From: Paramecium pentaurelia
Taxonomy: Eukaryota; Ciliophora; Oligohymenophorea; Peniculida; Parameciidae
Length of the DNA: 64,000 bases
Reading direction: 5' to 3'
Assembly (NCBI GenBank): GCA_905183005.1
Contig: CAJJDO010000008.1
Coordinates: forward strand, 312,927 to 376,926
Shown: piece after piece, positions 12,486-25,200 of the stretch
How the letters are laid out: the number at the start of each line of letters is the position of its first letter
Position numbering within the stretch: the first letter of the stretch is position 1
Translations under genes and position numbers: made by a program
The notes under the pieces: model-generated
The model's input: the letters and a program-made list of their open reading frames with translations, nothing else
What the model was told of the DNA's origin: nothing
Database searches by the model: none

Positions 12486-12938
12486 TCATTTTTTATAGTT
12501 TTCTTCCTCAAATGTTGAAATTTCCTTATCTACTTGATTGTTTTCAATTTTATGGTAATTAGAAAGAAAAGTATCAACAATTTATTTAGCAATTTCAATA
12601 CCAACAGTTCTTGCACCAAATGAAATGACATTACATCCAATTTCTATTGCTTTTAATGTTGAATCATAATCATTAACTTATCCACATCTGATTCCCTTAA
12701 CTTTATTTGCCATCATTGAAATTCCAACTCCACTACCACATATTAATATTCCAATTCCATTAGATTTAATTACTTCATTGCATACATTAACTGCATAATC
12801 ATTGTAATCACAACTTTAATTTGTAAATGTTCCTTTATCATCTATTTAATAGTCCTTTTTTTTGCAATAATCTAATAAAATGTTTTTATAATCTAATGCA
12901 GCATGGTCATTTCCAATAAATATTTTAATTTAATTCAT
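12486..12938 (-). CDS. rpiB: ribose-5-phosphate isomerase B (RpiB/LacAB family)
   Basis: Predicted 150-residue enzyme interconverting ribose 5-phosphate and ribulose 5-phosphate in the pentose phosphate pathway. The N-terminus KIFIGNDHAALDYKN holds the DHA substrate motif. DYNDYAVNV corresponds to the DYPD region. The active-site Cys sits in GILICGSGVGISMMANK. Later motifs are GIRCG and VISFGARTVG. There is no intron. The start ATG is followed at once by the conserved strand. Tail residues 130-150 are a short acidic extension. RpiB is a bacterial-type enzyme scattered among protists; codon use here matches the neighbours, so any transfer was old. Confidence 0.93.
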
Positions 12939-13130
12939 ATTTATTTTTAATATATTATATAATACGTAATTTTTGCTCAATAAGAAAATCAATAATTTAA
13001 CATTTTATAATAGTATATAAGTTTTGGTTCAATGAAATAAGTAATATAATAAATAAGATTAATTTATAATGACGTATGCAATATATGAATTACATAAATT
13101 GATTATAGTAAAAATACTTTTTTTTTTAAA

Positions 13131-14135
13131 ATGTCAGATTTTATTCAATGGACATATGAAAATAGATATTAAATCTCTATTGATTTAGCAGCTGGTTCTA
13201 TTAGTGGAATGTAATATTCATTTTTTAAATATTAGAGCTAATTGTATTTCAAGTCATCCATTAGACACAGTTAAAGTAAGAATGCAAATGTCAGATGATG
13301 GTGTCTTAAAAACTCTATAAAAAATTATAAAAAATGAAGGATTAAAAGGTTTTTATAAAGGAATGTCATTTCCTATACTTTCCATACCAATAACTAATGC
13401 AGTTGTATTTTCGGTTTATGAATTCTGGAGAAAATTTTTCATAGGAAATTCGAATAAATAACTCACTTATTTCCAAACGTATATATTTATATGTGAATAT
13501 AAGTGCATTTTGTGGAAGCATTGCAGGAAGTTCAGCTGCTTTCTTCTCATGCCCAATTGAATTAACAAAATGCCGATTATAAATGTAAGAAACTGAAAAA
13601 ATTTACAAAAATCCCATAGATTGTGTTATCTAAGTAATTATTTATTCAAATATTTCATAGATTTACAAAAAAGAGGGGTTTAAATATATTTTTAGAGGTA
13701 TGCATGCTACTTAATAAAGAGAAATTCTTGGGTATTCTGCTTAATTTGCAGTTTATGAATGCATCAAGGATATACTATGTGATTTATCTTAAAAAGCAGA
13801 ACCTTCAACTGCAAACTTATTAATATCAGGAGGTTTAGCAGGAGTATCATGTTGGACAATAGGATATCCTTAAGATGTAAAATAACATAACTAAAATCAA
13901 GACAATTAAAACAATTCTCTAATGTTAAACATGCACTGATTCAAGAATTTATAAAGTGAGATGCTATGACGGTGGATTTTTTGATTGTTTAATTAAGAAA
14001 ATATCAACTGAAGGTTTTGGATCTGTTTGGAAGGGATACTCGGTTTGTGTCTTTCGGGCATTTTACGCTAATGCTATTGGGTTTTATGCGTATGAACTGG
14101 CCAAAGAATAACTTACTTCATTCATTTAGTTTTGA
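13131..14135 (+). CDS. mitochondrial carrier family (SLC25) transporter
   Basis: Predicted 300-residue solute carrier of the mitochondrial inner membrane with three homologous units of two helices each. Signature motifs include SSHPLDTVKVRMQ in repeat 1, SCPIELTKCRLQM in repeat 2 and YPQD followed by TIKTILQ in repeat 3. KGFYKGM, FRGMHATQQRE and WKGYSVCVFRAF are also present. Four introns fit: 13211-13235, 13479-13503, 13634-13660 (27 nt) and 13877-13901. The motif pattern resembles the carnitine/acylcarnitine and basic amino acid subgroup, but the substrate cannot be assigned from sequence alone. Confidence 0.92.
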
Positions 14136-14807
14136 TGTAAATATATTCAATGTTTATATTTCACTTAAATATTTCTCTATTTCTCTAGCCATATGATGAT
14201 TATTTGATTATCTAATAATATATGTTAGATCCTAAACATATTAAAACAACATAACATAACCTAAAATATTTATATTATATTATTTTTTAAAATTTTGGGA
14301 TATAATTCTTTTTAAACTGATCTGTAAAACCACAAGGAGACTCATAAAATTTATAGTTATATTTCTTTATGAGTGAATTGCTTAAATATAATATGGCAAT
14401 GATGTCTTATTATAAGATAACGCATAAAATTTATAAATTAAAGAATTAATAATACATTTAAAATAAATCAACTTTGATTTATCGATGCTTTTGTCCTTCT
14501 AAAAATAAGGTTTTGAGATAAATCTAATAATCAAGATAACAGTTTTCATAATTATAAACTAAATTAGAGATTTATTCTATATATTTTTTGAGAGTTGCAT
14601 AAAGTAAGTAACATTTATTTTTTCACATACTTTCCTTATTAAAATAGAGATTGTCATATTATTTTTGATATTATAGACTCTGTTTAGTTTATGCATAATT
14701 CTAAATTTTCAAATAAATTTAAAAATAATTAATATTAATTTTAAAACTATTATTAGTTTTGATTAATAAAATATCATAATAAACATAAAAGGAGTTTATT
14801 GTAAAAT
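14136..14807. other. intergenic, nothing convincing
   Basis: 672 bp between two convergent genes, unusually long for this window. A plus-strand ATG at about 14394 opens an 80-90-codon frame under the ciliate code, but frames of that length are expected by chance here. No RNA gene was recognised. Confidence 0.45.
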
Positions 14808-16170
14808 TCATTCAAGTGTAGGGTCATAAAAGAGAACTGTTGGCATTTTTGGTCCTTAAGAACTATTCTGATAATATTTAATTTAAAGTAAAAATTCAGT
14901 AAATGGATTAATTAAGTCTTTGTATAATCTATAACTGATATGATCCATATCATCTGCCAAATGTAATATACATTTATCAGATTTACATGATTCTAAATTA
15001 AAAAAAAATATACTATATAACTCTAATGCTTATGAGTATGGTATTATATTGTCTGCTTTGCCATGTAATATAAATGTTGGTACTTTTACTTTCTAAATCT
15101 GATCTAAATTATCGAATCTTTATCTAATTAGGAATTATGCCCATGAACCAATATAATCTCTTACAGCTGCTTTAAGTGATGTAAATGGTGACATTAAAGC
15201 TAAACATGCAGGTTTATATTTATTTGCTAAATAAGTTGCCGGTCCACTCCCAATACTTCTACCAAATACAATAATTCTATTTTCAGCATATCCCAATCTT
15301 TTAGTAAGATAATTAAACACATATTCAGCATCATTTAGTATTGCCTCAGCAGAAGGTTGTTCATTTTTATATTTGCCATATCCAGGATATTCTACAGCTA
15401 TAGCAGATACCTTATAACAGTAATAAAGAATAAAATACTTATAAATTTTCACGAAGATGAACTAAAAAATTATAGGATTATGTTATATCTTCGCAATTTG
15501 CATGAAAATATAATAAAATATTTGGGGAATGTTTTTTTGAATCCACATACATGCATGGAATATGACCATTGATTTAATTGGATTCTCTCGAGTTTGATCT
15601 TGGTGGAGGTTATTCATCATTAGATTCATTTTAAATTTTTTATTTGAGATCAATCAATTCTTAAGGTAATTTTATTAATGGTTAACTAAAGCAAATACTT
15701 TAATCAATTCTTGTCTTTTTAATTGGGTAAAGATTTGATGACATTCTACACAATTAAGGTTTCTTTGTAACAATTTAAACAGACTGCATATTTAATTTTT
15801 GTAATTTTTGTTGAACATCTGGACTACCCTCATTAGAATCAAAAGTTGGTGAGTTTATATCAGTAGTTTATCGCTTTCTTTATCTACTTGTTATTGGTTT
15901 CCATAAAAAATTTGGTATTGGCTGCAATTAAGATTCTCTAATAAATAAGAATTTAAATTGTTACGTGGGTTCATCAATTAAAAAATGATCATCTTCAAAA
16001 TCTAATTCACTTTATTTAAAGAATACTCCCCTTTTCTTATTTGTTCTAGGTACATAATTTTGAAAAGTAGGATAGAGTTTCGGATATTTTGGAATCCACA
16101 ATATTTGACCATGTTCATGATCATTTTATATATCTTTTGGAGCTGGGAAAAATATAAAGTCTAAATCCAT
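14808..16170 (-). CDS. alpha/beta hydrolase, ABHD17/BEM46-like
   Basis: Predicted 444-residue serine hydrolase. The C-terminal two thirds form the fold: LLYFHANCEDI (oxyanion region), AIAVEYPGYGKY, the nucleophile elbow VFGRSIGSGPATYLA, MSPFTSLKAAVRDYIG, the Asp motif LHGKADNIIPYSQ and the His in ADDMDHISY. The N-terminal 200 residues are Gln/Ser/Pro-rich and unlike mammalian ABHD17, which depalmitoylates proteins; that activity is an inference. One 28-nt intron (15411-15438) joins LRENLQ to VSAIAVEYPG. The start is the first ATG (MDLDFIFFPAPKD), a motif common at the N-terminus of this family. Confidence 0.9.
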
Positions 16171-16756
16171 AAAAATTCTAAAAATAATTTATTATTTTCT
16201 TTTGCATATTTATATATATATATAGAAAATATAAAAAGCTTCCAAATTCCAATTAAATAATATGATTCTAATAATGATATTTTATAAAGAATTTGAAAAT
16301 GATTGGAATCTAAAATGTATTTTGAATCATTTAAAATATCATAAAAAATGATTAAAAAATCATATGTACTAATATAATATTTTGAGTTAAATTTAATTGA
16401 TATTATGAAATTAAATGTAGCACTTGTAACCTAAGAGTTTAATAAGTTTAAAATAAAACTTAATTTTCTATTTTATGTATGCTTTGTTGTATCAATTAAT
16501 ATTTTTATATGACATAAAAATTTATTTTAATTTTTACAAATAGATAATTGAAATTTTAATGATCATCATTTGAATACAGAATTGCAACTTTATGAACTTT
16601 AAAAATATATATTTAAGTTTATTTTTTTCTTCATAAATTATAGTAACCTTCAGATTATTAAAATTATATTTATATATTATAATACGTCATTGGAACAGTA
16701 TAAATTTTTTTAAAGTATCCTCATATGAAATCATAATATAAAAATAATTAGAAATA
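16171..16756. other. divergent intergenic region
   Basis: 586 bp between the starts of the ABHD17-like hydrolase (-) and ATP12 (+); it must contain both promoters. It is very AT-rich and shows no coding signal or RNA gene. Confidence 0.45.
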
Positions 16757-17603
16757 ATGAGGTCTTTTGTAAAACAATTTATGTTCACAGAATTAGTCTC
16801 CTTATCATCTTAAAACTCAATTAAAAGATGTTATAAAGAAGCTAGTGTAGAAATGGCTACAAATCCAACCAACCCTTTCCATTAATGGATTATTAAGGTT
16901 AGTTTAATTGTATTATTTTTAGCTTGATGGAAAAAGTATAAAGACTTAAAAAAGAAACATTTTAGCAGTTCCATCTCCTCAATTAGCTACTTATATTGCT
17001 TCAGAATTCAACAATCAAAATTAAAATATGTCACCTCTGAGCATGCAATTCTTTTTGCTTGCCAGTCATGCAGTTGATTTAGACTTCAATGCTTCAAGTA
17101 GGGAAATAATGGAAATGAACTTTATTAATAATTTATAAAATGATGTCATTCTCAGAAGACATTAAAATAAAGAAAAATAACTTTAAATAGAATCTCAATC
17201 ATTTGAACCTTTATTAGTTCAATTAAATAGAAAATTCAACATAGAAATAAGTTCTAAAGATAATAGAAATTAAGAGTTCTTAAATTAATAGAGTAAAATT
17301 AAACTTGAATCATTCATAAGAGAAATGAATAATTGGTAATTAGTGAGCTTAAACTCAAAAATAGGTAAAATAAATATTTCTATTAAATTAGAAATTCTTG
17401 AATCATGTTTCTTGGGTTTGAATTTGTAATTAGGGTCTATTGACATTAAAAAGGCATTAGCTTTAAGAAACTCACTAATAGAATATGATAACTTAAAGAA
17501 AAAATCTTTAGAAAAATAATATTATGAAAATAATCTAAAACTCAACCTTGAAGCTGCTTAGTTATTTTCATCGTCAATAAATACTTAGAGTATCATGTAT
17601 TGA
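16757..17603 (+). CDS. ATP12: ATP12-like mitochondrial F1-ATPase assembly chaperone
   Basis: Predicted 264-residue homologue of Atp12/ATPAF2, which binds the F1 alpha subunit during ATP synthase assembly in the mitochondrial matrix. The N-terminus (MRSFVKQFMFTEL, then basic and Ser-rich) is a plausible targeting peptide. Family motifs are WIIKLDGKSIKTQKRN, AVPSPQLATYIASEF, MSPLSMQFFLLASHAVD and SCFLGLNLQLGSIDIKKALA. Intron 16898-16922 (25 nt) is required. A second candidate (17365-17391, 27 nt, GTAAAA...AATTAG) keeps the frame either way; splicing brings the protein closer to the family, so it is assumed removed. The catalytic-fold C-terminus ends within the normal family length. Confidence 0.85.
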
Positions 17604-17618
17604 TCTTATACATATTTT

Positions 17619-18617
17619 TCAATAATTATGTTATTATTATTAGCTTATATCGAAGTTTATTATTTTTAAGTATAATACGCAAATATACTGTTTTAATTGA
17701 ATTTATTGAATAATTATTTAATTCTATATATTTATTATTATTTTATATTTGGATTTAAGAATATCAAATAAGTAAAATAAAGTAGTTATATTATTTAAAT
17801 TATTCAATTTCTTTAAATGTATTCTGTATTTAAGAGATCCTAATATAAAAAGATTAAATTTAATAATAGATATTATTAATTATTTTATTTTCAATAATTA
17901 TTCCTAAGCTTTTTTGATTTGTGAGACAATTTTTGGCTTAAAAATTCTTGGAGGATTCTATAGTTGATAATTATATCTACTTTAATAATCATATCTATAA
18001 TTTTAGGATACTTTCTATCATATTAGATTCATTATAATACTATTATTTTTATATTTATCAGAATCTACAAATTCTTACTATTTATCAGAGTCCTCACAAA
18101 TTTTTTTATGATAATTAACAATAAATGATTTTTGTATTATAATATCTATTCTGTAAGTAATAAGAATCGATTAATATTTAAGTCTATCATATTTCTTTGT
18201 AGGACTTTTCTGATAATAATTAAAATAATTATGATTACGAAGATAATATTTATGTATCCAGATGATTTTATAAATTAATCGATTTTATTATTGGAAGTTT
18301 CACTAATATAAGTTGAGGATAATTATAACTCTGTTATATAATTATCTTCTACTTATTTATTGGATTAATATTATAGTGATTATTTGAGTGATAAATATGT
18401 TCTTACAGTTTCAAACGACTTCATAATTTTATATCTATTATTTTAAGACGAAAGCATTTTATGAAGTTAATTTTATTAAAATAATATCTTATATTTGACT
18501 TCAATCCAATATATTCCATTCATTTTATATATTATAACCATTCTAAAGTTCACATAGATAATACCTTAAAGAATGGTTAATCTCTCTTTTGGTTTTATTG
18601 CTCTCCTCCAATCTCAT
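17619..18617 (-). CDS. unrecognised protein, four short introns
   Basis: A 296-residue protein can be read with introns 18543-18564, 18303-18329, 18210-18238 and 18011-18040, which sum to a whole number of codons. Protein-like stretches include SPTKKYDRLKYQSIL, YHKKICEDSDKQQEFVDSDK and NPPRIFKPKIVSQIKKAQ. No domain was recognised. The C-terminal 90 residues after IKKAQEQ are low-complexity and could be 3' untranslated sequence if a further intron hides an earlier stop. The stop would lie 15 bp from that of ATP12, the spacing typical of convergent genes here. Exon structure is tentative. Confidence 0.45.
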
Positions 18618-18764
18618 AAATAAAGTAATATTATTTTTAAGATATACAAATAATATTTTATAATTTGTCTTCATATCTCAATAATTATTGTCATTTCATA
18701 TTAATATTATATTAAATAAAGAATAATAATTCAATTTCTTAAAATATAGATTTAAATAAAATAA

Positions 18765-19496
18765 TCATTCAAATCCTATTTAAAAGGCCATTAAATTAAA
18801 TCCAATTTCTTTTAAATCTTTTTCAATATAATGTTTTTGACATATTTCTATGACTTTTTCTAAAAATAATTCCTATTAACAATCAACATAATTGATTGGT
18901 GCTTTTTTTCTTCCATCTAATTCTATAACACTTCCATTATGCCAAACAAATGCAATAAAATGATGACCAGCTTTTAATTCAATATTTGGATCTTCAAGAT
19001 TTTCCTAGGCTACTTCTTTATGAGCATCTTATAATGATTAAACCTAACCATTTTTTTTTTTGACTTCTAATTTGCAGTTTTTTAAATATTCTGCTCTTTA
19101 TTCAGGTGTCATATTTAATGTGTTTTAAATAAATTAAGGACAAAAACTCTCTTCATTAATAATAAATTAATATTCTTTTGGAATATTAGCTAGAATATGT
19201 AATATAGCTATAGTGCCACAAGCATTTTCTGCAATTTACTTCATATAATAAATAGATTCTGGTATTTATCTTTCAAACATCTTATCCCCTTATTCAAAAA
19301 AGTAATTATTAATAGCTGGAGAATCAGGATATACAAATAATGCTCCAAGACTACCTGGTATTAAAAATTCAGGTTCAAAACTTACAATATCTACAAAATT
19401 TGCAAAATCAGTATTCACTCCTAAATTGACTAAATATTTATTTAATAAAATTGTATTGGATTCTAAAGGTAACCAATTTTCAAATTTTTAGTCCAT
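18765..19496 (-). CDS. UCHL3: ubiquitin C-terminal hydrolase, UCH-L1/L3 type (peptidase C12)
   Basis: Predicted 243-residue cysteine protease that removes small adducts from ubiquitin C-termini. The N-terminus WLPLESNTILLNKYL is the family start. The catalytic Cys is in QIAENACGTIAILHIL, the His in GHHFIAFVWHNG and the Asp in IELDGRKKAPIN. The oxyanion Gln is expected near YPDSPAIN and is not precisely assigned. The sequence lacks introns. Spacing to the upstream gene on the same strand (start 18617 versus stop 18765) is 147 bp. Length matches UCH-L3. Confidence 0.93.
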
Positions 19497-19542
19497 TATA
19501 ATTAAAAAAGTGTATATAATATATATATATAATTATAATTAA

Positions 19543-20444
19543 TCATTATTAAAACTCTTATAGAATATCTTCTATTTCATTTTTATATATGATATAATTT
19601 TATGAGGATATTTTCTCAATTTATAGATTGATTCTTTATTCTCTCATGATTGATAAAATCTTTTTGGTTTCATCATAAAAAATCAAACGCATTATTATTT
19701 TAAGACAATGTTTAGTATTTAAATAAAATAAAGATTGCAATTTATCTTTAGAATTATAAAAATAATAAACCATTTTAACATTTCCTCTTGATAAATGACT
19801 TAAAATTCTACTTCGTTCATCCTAAAATTGATTATTTTCCATAAGTAACATATTCATGATTGGATCATTTGCTATCATAATTGGTTTACATTCAATATTA
19901 TGAGAAAGTAGATTAAGAATATTTAAAATATTATATGTATGTTCTGGTATATAGGAACAGATGTAATTAACAAGAGGTTCAATTTAAACATCACGAGATC
20001 GGATGATTTGTGATTTCAGAATTATTTCAATTATTTATAGTGCTTAAATATCTTAATATCTGAGTAAGATTTCAAAAAGTTGATATTCTATGAACTGGAT
20101 TATGCTCTTTTTAATTTATTTATGTATATTACTTACGGATATTAATTTACACTTAATAGCATTAAGTCTAGTATTTCATTTCCTTTATACTATTGATCCA
20201 AATATATAAAACAATCATATAATAAGAATAACCATAGTTAAACATATTCAGGCTTAATATTTTAGTACTATTTTAAAATTTCAATTGCTTCTAAAATATC
20301 AGTCTCATATGATTCTAATTATTTTTAAAATACTTAAACTATGTCTGGAGAATTGATTACTCTTTTTAAACTAAATATTTTCTCTAGAGCATCTCTTCTT
20401 AATTTAATTCCATATTTTTCTCTCTTAAATTATATCAAACTCAT
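19543..20444 (-). CDS. unrecognised helical-repeat protein
   Basis: Predicted 291-residue protein with one 26-nt intron at 20107-20132. Short amphipathic helices repeat throughout (for example YVQLWLFLLYDCFIYLDQQY, LVNYICSYIPEHTY, NILNILNLLSHNIE, IMIANDPIMNMLLM). This pattern resembles armadillo/HEAT repeats such as importin-alpha-like proteins, but no signature allows a call. The N-terminus MSLIQFKREKYGIKLRRDAL is basic, as in importin-beta-binding segments, which is only suggestive. It shares a 92-bp divergent region with the kinase gene. Confidence 0.7.
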
Positions 20445-20536
20445 TTTAAATATTTAACAATTAATATATATAAATACTATTATGATTTTATATTAAATTG
20501 TTTTGATAATCATAATTAAATTTATTAATACTAAAA

Positions 20537-21897
20537 ATGTTTTTAACTTGTTGTCCTAATGTTTATTCAATGGTGCTTAAAACATAGATAAATTTCATAG
20601 ATAATGAAATTCTCTTATCCCTTGATTTATAACCTCCATTTAAAGCAATTCTAAAGAAGGACTTCTTACATATATATCAAGATAATGAACCTAAATTCTC
20701 ACTACCAATTTCATTTCCTAATCTAATTCATTGGGTTTACAATAAAAGTTTAGTAGGATTCAAAATTAATCAAACAACTTACTTAACAGATTAAGCTTAC
20801 AAATTAAAAGAATTCTTAAATGGAAAATTATTTTTTTCAAGAATCTAAGATTTCTATACTCCCTTATAAGTTTTAGGATAAGGTAGTTCAGCCAAAGTTC
20901 TTTTAGTGAAATCAAAGATTGGAGATTAATATTTTGCAGCAAAATGTGTAGAGAAAAATGAATTAATGTATTAAGAAATTGAGATCAATAATTAATTAGA
21001 TCATCCAGCTTTTGTAAAAATTAAAGAAGTTTTTTAAGGTGAAACAAGTTATTATATTGTTATGGATTTATTATCAGGAAAGAATTTATAATAATTAATA
21101 AAGAACTAACATGGAGGTCTTACTTTGGAATAATCCTAAAAAATTATGCATGTAAATTAATAGTTAAATAGGCTTTATTAAGTGGAATTGATTATATGCA
21201 TTCAAAAAGCATTATACATAGAGATATTAAACCTGAGAATATAGTATTATAAAAAACTAATAATCTAACAACACTTAAATTAGTTGATTTTGGTCTTGCT
21301 ACATATTATAATTTAAAAAAGTAATATAATATTTATATTATTTAGATTTAAATATCCTAAATGTGGAACTCCTGGTTATGTTGCACCTGAAATAGCTAAT
21401 TTAACTGATAAGGATACAACATATGGTCCTGCATGTGATATCTTTAGTGCAGGATCTGTCTTTTTTAAATTATTAACAGGTAGAGATTTATTTCCAGGAA
21501 CTGGATTCAATTATGTTTTATAATTAAATAAAAAGTGTCATATTGATTTTTCACCATTAACATTAAAGAAAATACCACTTAATGTGATAGTAAATTATAT
21601 TATATATTGAGGGAACTTGTATAAAAAATGTTATCCAAAGATCCAAAAATGAGACCAACTGCAAATGAGTGTTTAAACCATGATTTTTTCACTCAAACAG
21701 AGAAACCTTCAAATGCACATAAAAAATTGTTTTTTGCATAGACAAGATCAGCAACATTGACTGTGGATTTTTCATCTCCTGAAGAAAAACCAGATTATAA
21801 AGGATCATTTATAACAAATGATATTGTGCCATAATTACCTTAAATGCCAAAAATGGTGATGAAATTCAATACAACTGAATTTGAATAATATGATTGA
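20537..21897 (+). CDS. serine/threonine protein kinase (apparent frameshift near the C-lobe end)
   Basis: About 430 residues. The N-terminal 130 residues (LHIYQDNEPKFSLPISF, VGFKINQTTYLTD) resemble a PH-like region. The kinase domain follows: VLGQGSSAKVLLVKSK (Gly loop), FAAKCVEK (Lys), IIHRDIKPENIVL (catalytic loop), LVDFGLATYY, CGTPGYVAPEIANL and DIFSAGSVFFKLLTG. Introns fit at 21152-21171 (20 nt), 21321-21345 and 21590-21611 (22 nt). After the last one, the frame needs one base fewer for the conserved LVQKMLSKDPKMRPTANECL to follow. The surplus G lies in GGG 21611-21613. It is therefore either a sequence error, an unusual splice, or a frameshifted allele. A CaMK/AGC-like class is likely. 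Confidence 0.82.
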
Positions 21898-22258
21898 TCA
21901 TAACAAATTTAATATTTTCCAATATTCATCTAATATATTAAGAATAGATCTACAGTTTTAAAATAAAGTTCTTTTTCTATTTTAATTGATATATTATATT
22001 CAATTTAATTTAATTGTAAACATTTAAAAGGGATGAAATCTATATAATTGAGTTAGATATATATATTATTGATTATAAAAGCTACTAATTTTAGAAGTAG
22101 TTGAAGTCCAGTAAATATATATTTTATATCTATATTCTGTAGATAATTAGTATGAACATTAAATTAATATTGTGATTCTTTTAATATTATATGAATAAAG
22201 ATAAATTAGTCTCTAATAAAAATTACTAGATAGGTTATAATATAATTATTATTTTATA
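21898..22258. other. intergenic, nothing recognised
   Basis: 361 bp of AT-rich DNA between two tandem plus-strand genes. It contains no extended protein-like frame and no recognised RNA. Confidence 0.45.
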
Positions 22259-25200
22259 ATGAATAAAACTAATTGCTTTCCTAAAATTCAAAAGGCTTAA
22301 TCAACAGTAAAGAATTTAAAATTATTATAGGCAAAACTTATAATAAAGACAGATTGGGATTAGAGTATTAATTCCAGCATTCCTCTTACAATAAGAGCAG
22401 AAATGTCATCAAACAGGATGAAAACTGATTTTACTAATAAAAACTTTTCATCCAATTCTGACGTTTCTTATCTCAAATCAAAACATAAAAAAATTCAATC
22501 TATTGAAAGCATTATCTATCAAGATCCAGAACTCTCTTAAACAGTAAATATAATATTTTATAACTACTATAGAAATATGATAAATCTTTACAAAGTTTTT
22601 ATAGTACAATGTATAGAAAATCATAAAACAAATTACAATTCAATAATAAAATTGATAAAACTACTATTAAGAGCTAATGGTTAGATTTTGAAGATTTATT
22701 AAAGGATAAGAACTTAATGGAGAATGGGTTATAAAAATACTTCTTTGATATTTTAAAACATGAAATAAAATAATAGCCAAATTAATAAGCTATTCCTCCT
22801 AATAGACAATAAGCCTTAGATTTAAAGGAATGGTTATTCTTCATGATTTAAAGAACAAAAGATAATAGTAAAAACTTAAATGCCATATAGATTGCTGAAG
22901 AAATTCAATTAATTTATACAACATGTTTCAAAGAAATTATATAGTAAACATAAATGATAATTTAGATAAGTTAAAGTTGAATGTGTAGAAAGAGGTGAAT
23001 TATTATAGATAATATGGGATTTTTATATCTAATTAATTGATTAGGTAATTAAAAGTTCAAATTAATAAATGAAAGGTTTTGAATTAGAAATGAAAAATAA
23101 AATGATTGAATAATAAAACTATTATAATGAACAACTTCATTTTTAGGAACTTCTTTATAATGAAAGCAAAAATTAAATTAAATAACTATAATTTGATTAT
23201 GATAGAGCATTAGATATTGATTAATAACAAAAAGAAGAGATATTACAGTTAACATAAGAATATAGAGAAGCACTAGAAATTATTGATTCACATAGAAAAT
23301 AAATAGATGAATTACAATTATAAATTGTTATGTTAAAAACTGAATAAGTTAATGATTCTAAACCAGAAAGTGAGAAAATAAATATCAAAGTTCAATAAGG
23401 ATAATCTATAGTATCACATTTAATGAATTTTTAAGCTAAAATTGATAATAATTAGAAGTATAGAATCAAATCTCCATTTAAATCTCAAGGAAGCAAATCT
23501 CCATGCAGATCACCTAAAAAAAATAGCATGATATTTGATAGATGGGAGTAGCTTAAATAATAAGAAAATTAATTAAAATCATAGATAATATCACTAAAAT
23601 ACTTAGATTTTGATAAAGATTATCAACCCTCTTAAAGTAAAATAGTATAAATAAGTGGTACAGATGATAAGGCTATATAGACAGAAGATTATGTTTAAGA
23701 TAATTAAAATAATACTAAAAAAGAAGAATAATATATTAATAATAATGATTCAAATATTTCAATTTAAGAGAATAATAATAAAACTTTATCTGATGATTTA
23801 GAATCAAAAATATCTAAGGTTTTTAAATTGTTAGGAGACTAAAAATTAGATGATAATTAAAAATTATTATTATATTAAACATTAAGTGAAAGTAAAGAAG
23901 TATGTGAATAAAATAAATCATTATCATAAAAATTGATTTCAATGAATAAATTAGATTCAATGAATAAAATGGAATTATTAGAAAAGGAAGAATTATGTTA
24001 AGAATTGGAAATGAAACTTAAATAAACAGTATAAGATTTTATTTCAATAATTTCAAATAGTAAAAGGAAATTAAAGAAGCTTGTTTCAAAAAATACATAG
24101 TTGATTGGAACTTTAAAATAAATTGAAAGCAAATATGAAATTGTAATTAATGATGTAAAACCAATAGAAGAGGAGGAAAGTCGGATCATGAATTTAATGA
24201 ATGAAGTAGATGGAGATGAAAATGTATATAGTATTGGTAAAGGATCTTAAAATATGGATGATGAAGGATCTTTATAAATTTATGAAGATGAATCTATTAA
24301 ACATTCAATTAAAATGGTAGGTTCAATTTAATTCTAAAAATAACCCAATTAAAAATCTTATGATTATAAGAAAGCTATATCAGAAACTAATTTAGATGAT
24401 TAATAAGAATAATTTGATAATAGTTTTAACAATTAAATTAATTCAAAAGATGAATTAAATAATTAAAAGAATGGAGATTATAGTAAAAAATAATCATAAC
24501 ATGTAAATATTAATGATGAAGATATTTATAAAGAAACTAGAGATTAAATATAATCTGAAAATTCAAAATCAGATTATTTGATTAATCCAAATTAAAAGAA
24601 TTAAAATAAAGAATTAGATGAAAGTAAAACATTGAAATCATCTACTGTAAACAAAAATAAAATAAATAATCTAAAAAAATAAAAATCCATTTAAAAACCT
24701 TAATAATAATAAGGAGATCGAAAATCTATTAATTAATAATAAAATCATATGCGAAATAGTAAAAATTAATTAGAAAATAAAATTGAAAACAGAAATTCTA
24801 AAAATAATATAAGTAAAAGTCCTATTGGAGAAAAAGATGAAATTTCTTATATGAATTAAAGTTAAAAAAGTTTAATAGAGTCAGAAAGAATGGAATTAGA
24901 TTAAGATAAAAACTGTGATTAAAGAATTAAAGATGTCATAAAACAATATAAAGATAAATAATTTACTAAATGTAATATTAATATCAAATATATAGATTCA
25001 TTTGCTCATAAAACACTCAATTTTAATTTACTTTAAGAAACAAAGCAACCAAAAAGATTTAGAAGAGTTTACAGTTAAAATACTGATGTAGCTAATAATT
25101 TACTTAAATAAGTAATTAATAGTAAAAATATAACTAAAACATTATCATTTCTTTAATTCAACAAAATAATTAATTAAATACTAACTGAAGTTTCTAAATA

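Noticed and set aside
14394..14650. Short plus-strand ciliate-code frame starting MAMMSYYKITHKIYK
   Set aside because: Length is near chance expectation for TGA-only stops in this composition, with no hydrophobic, coiled-coil or domain signal.
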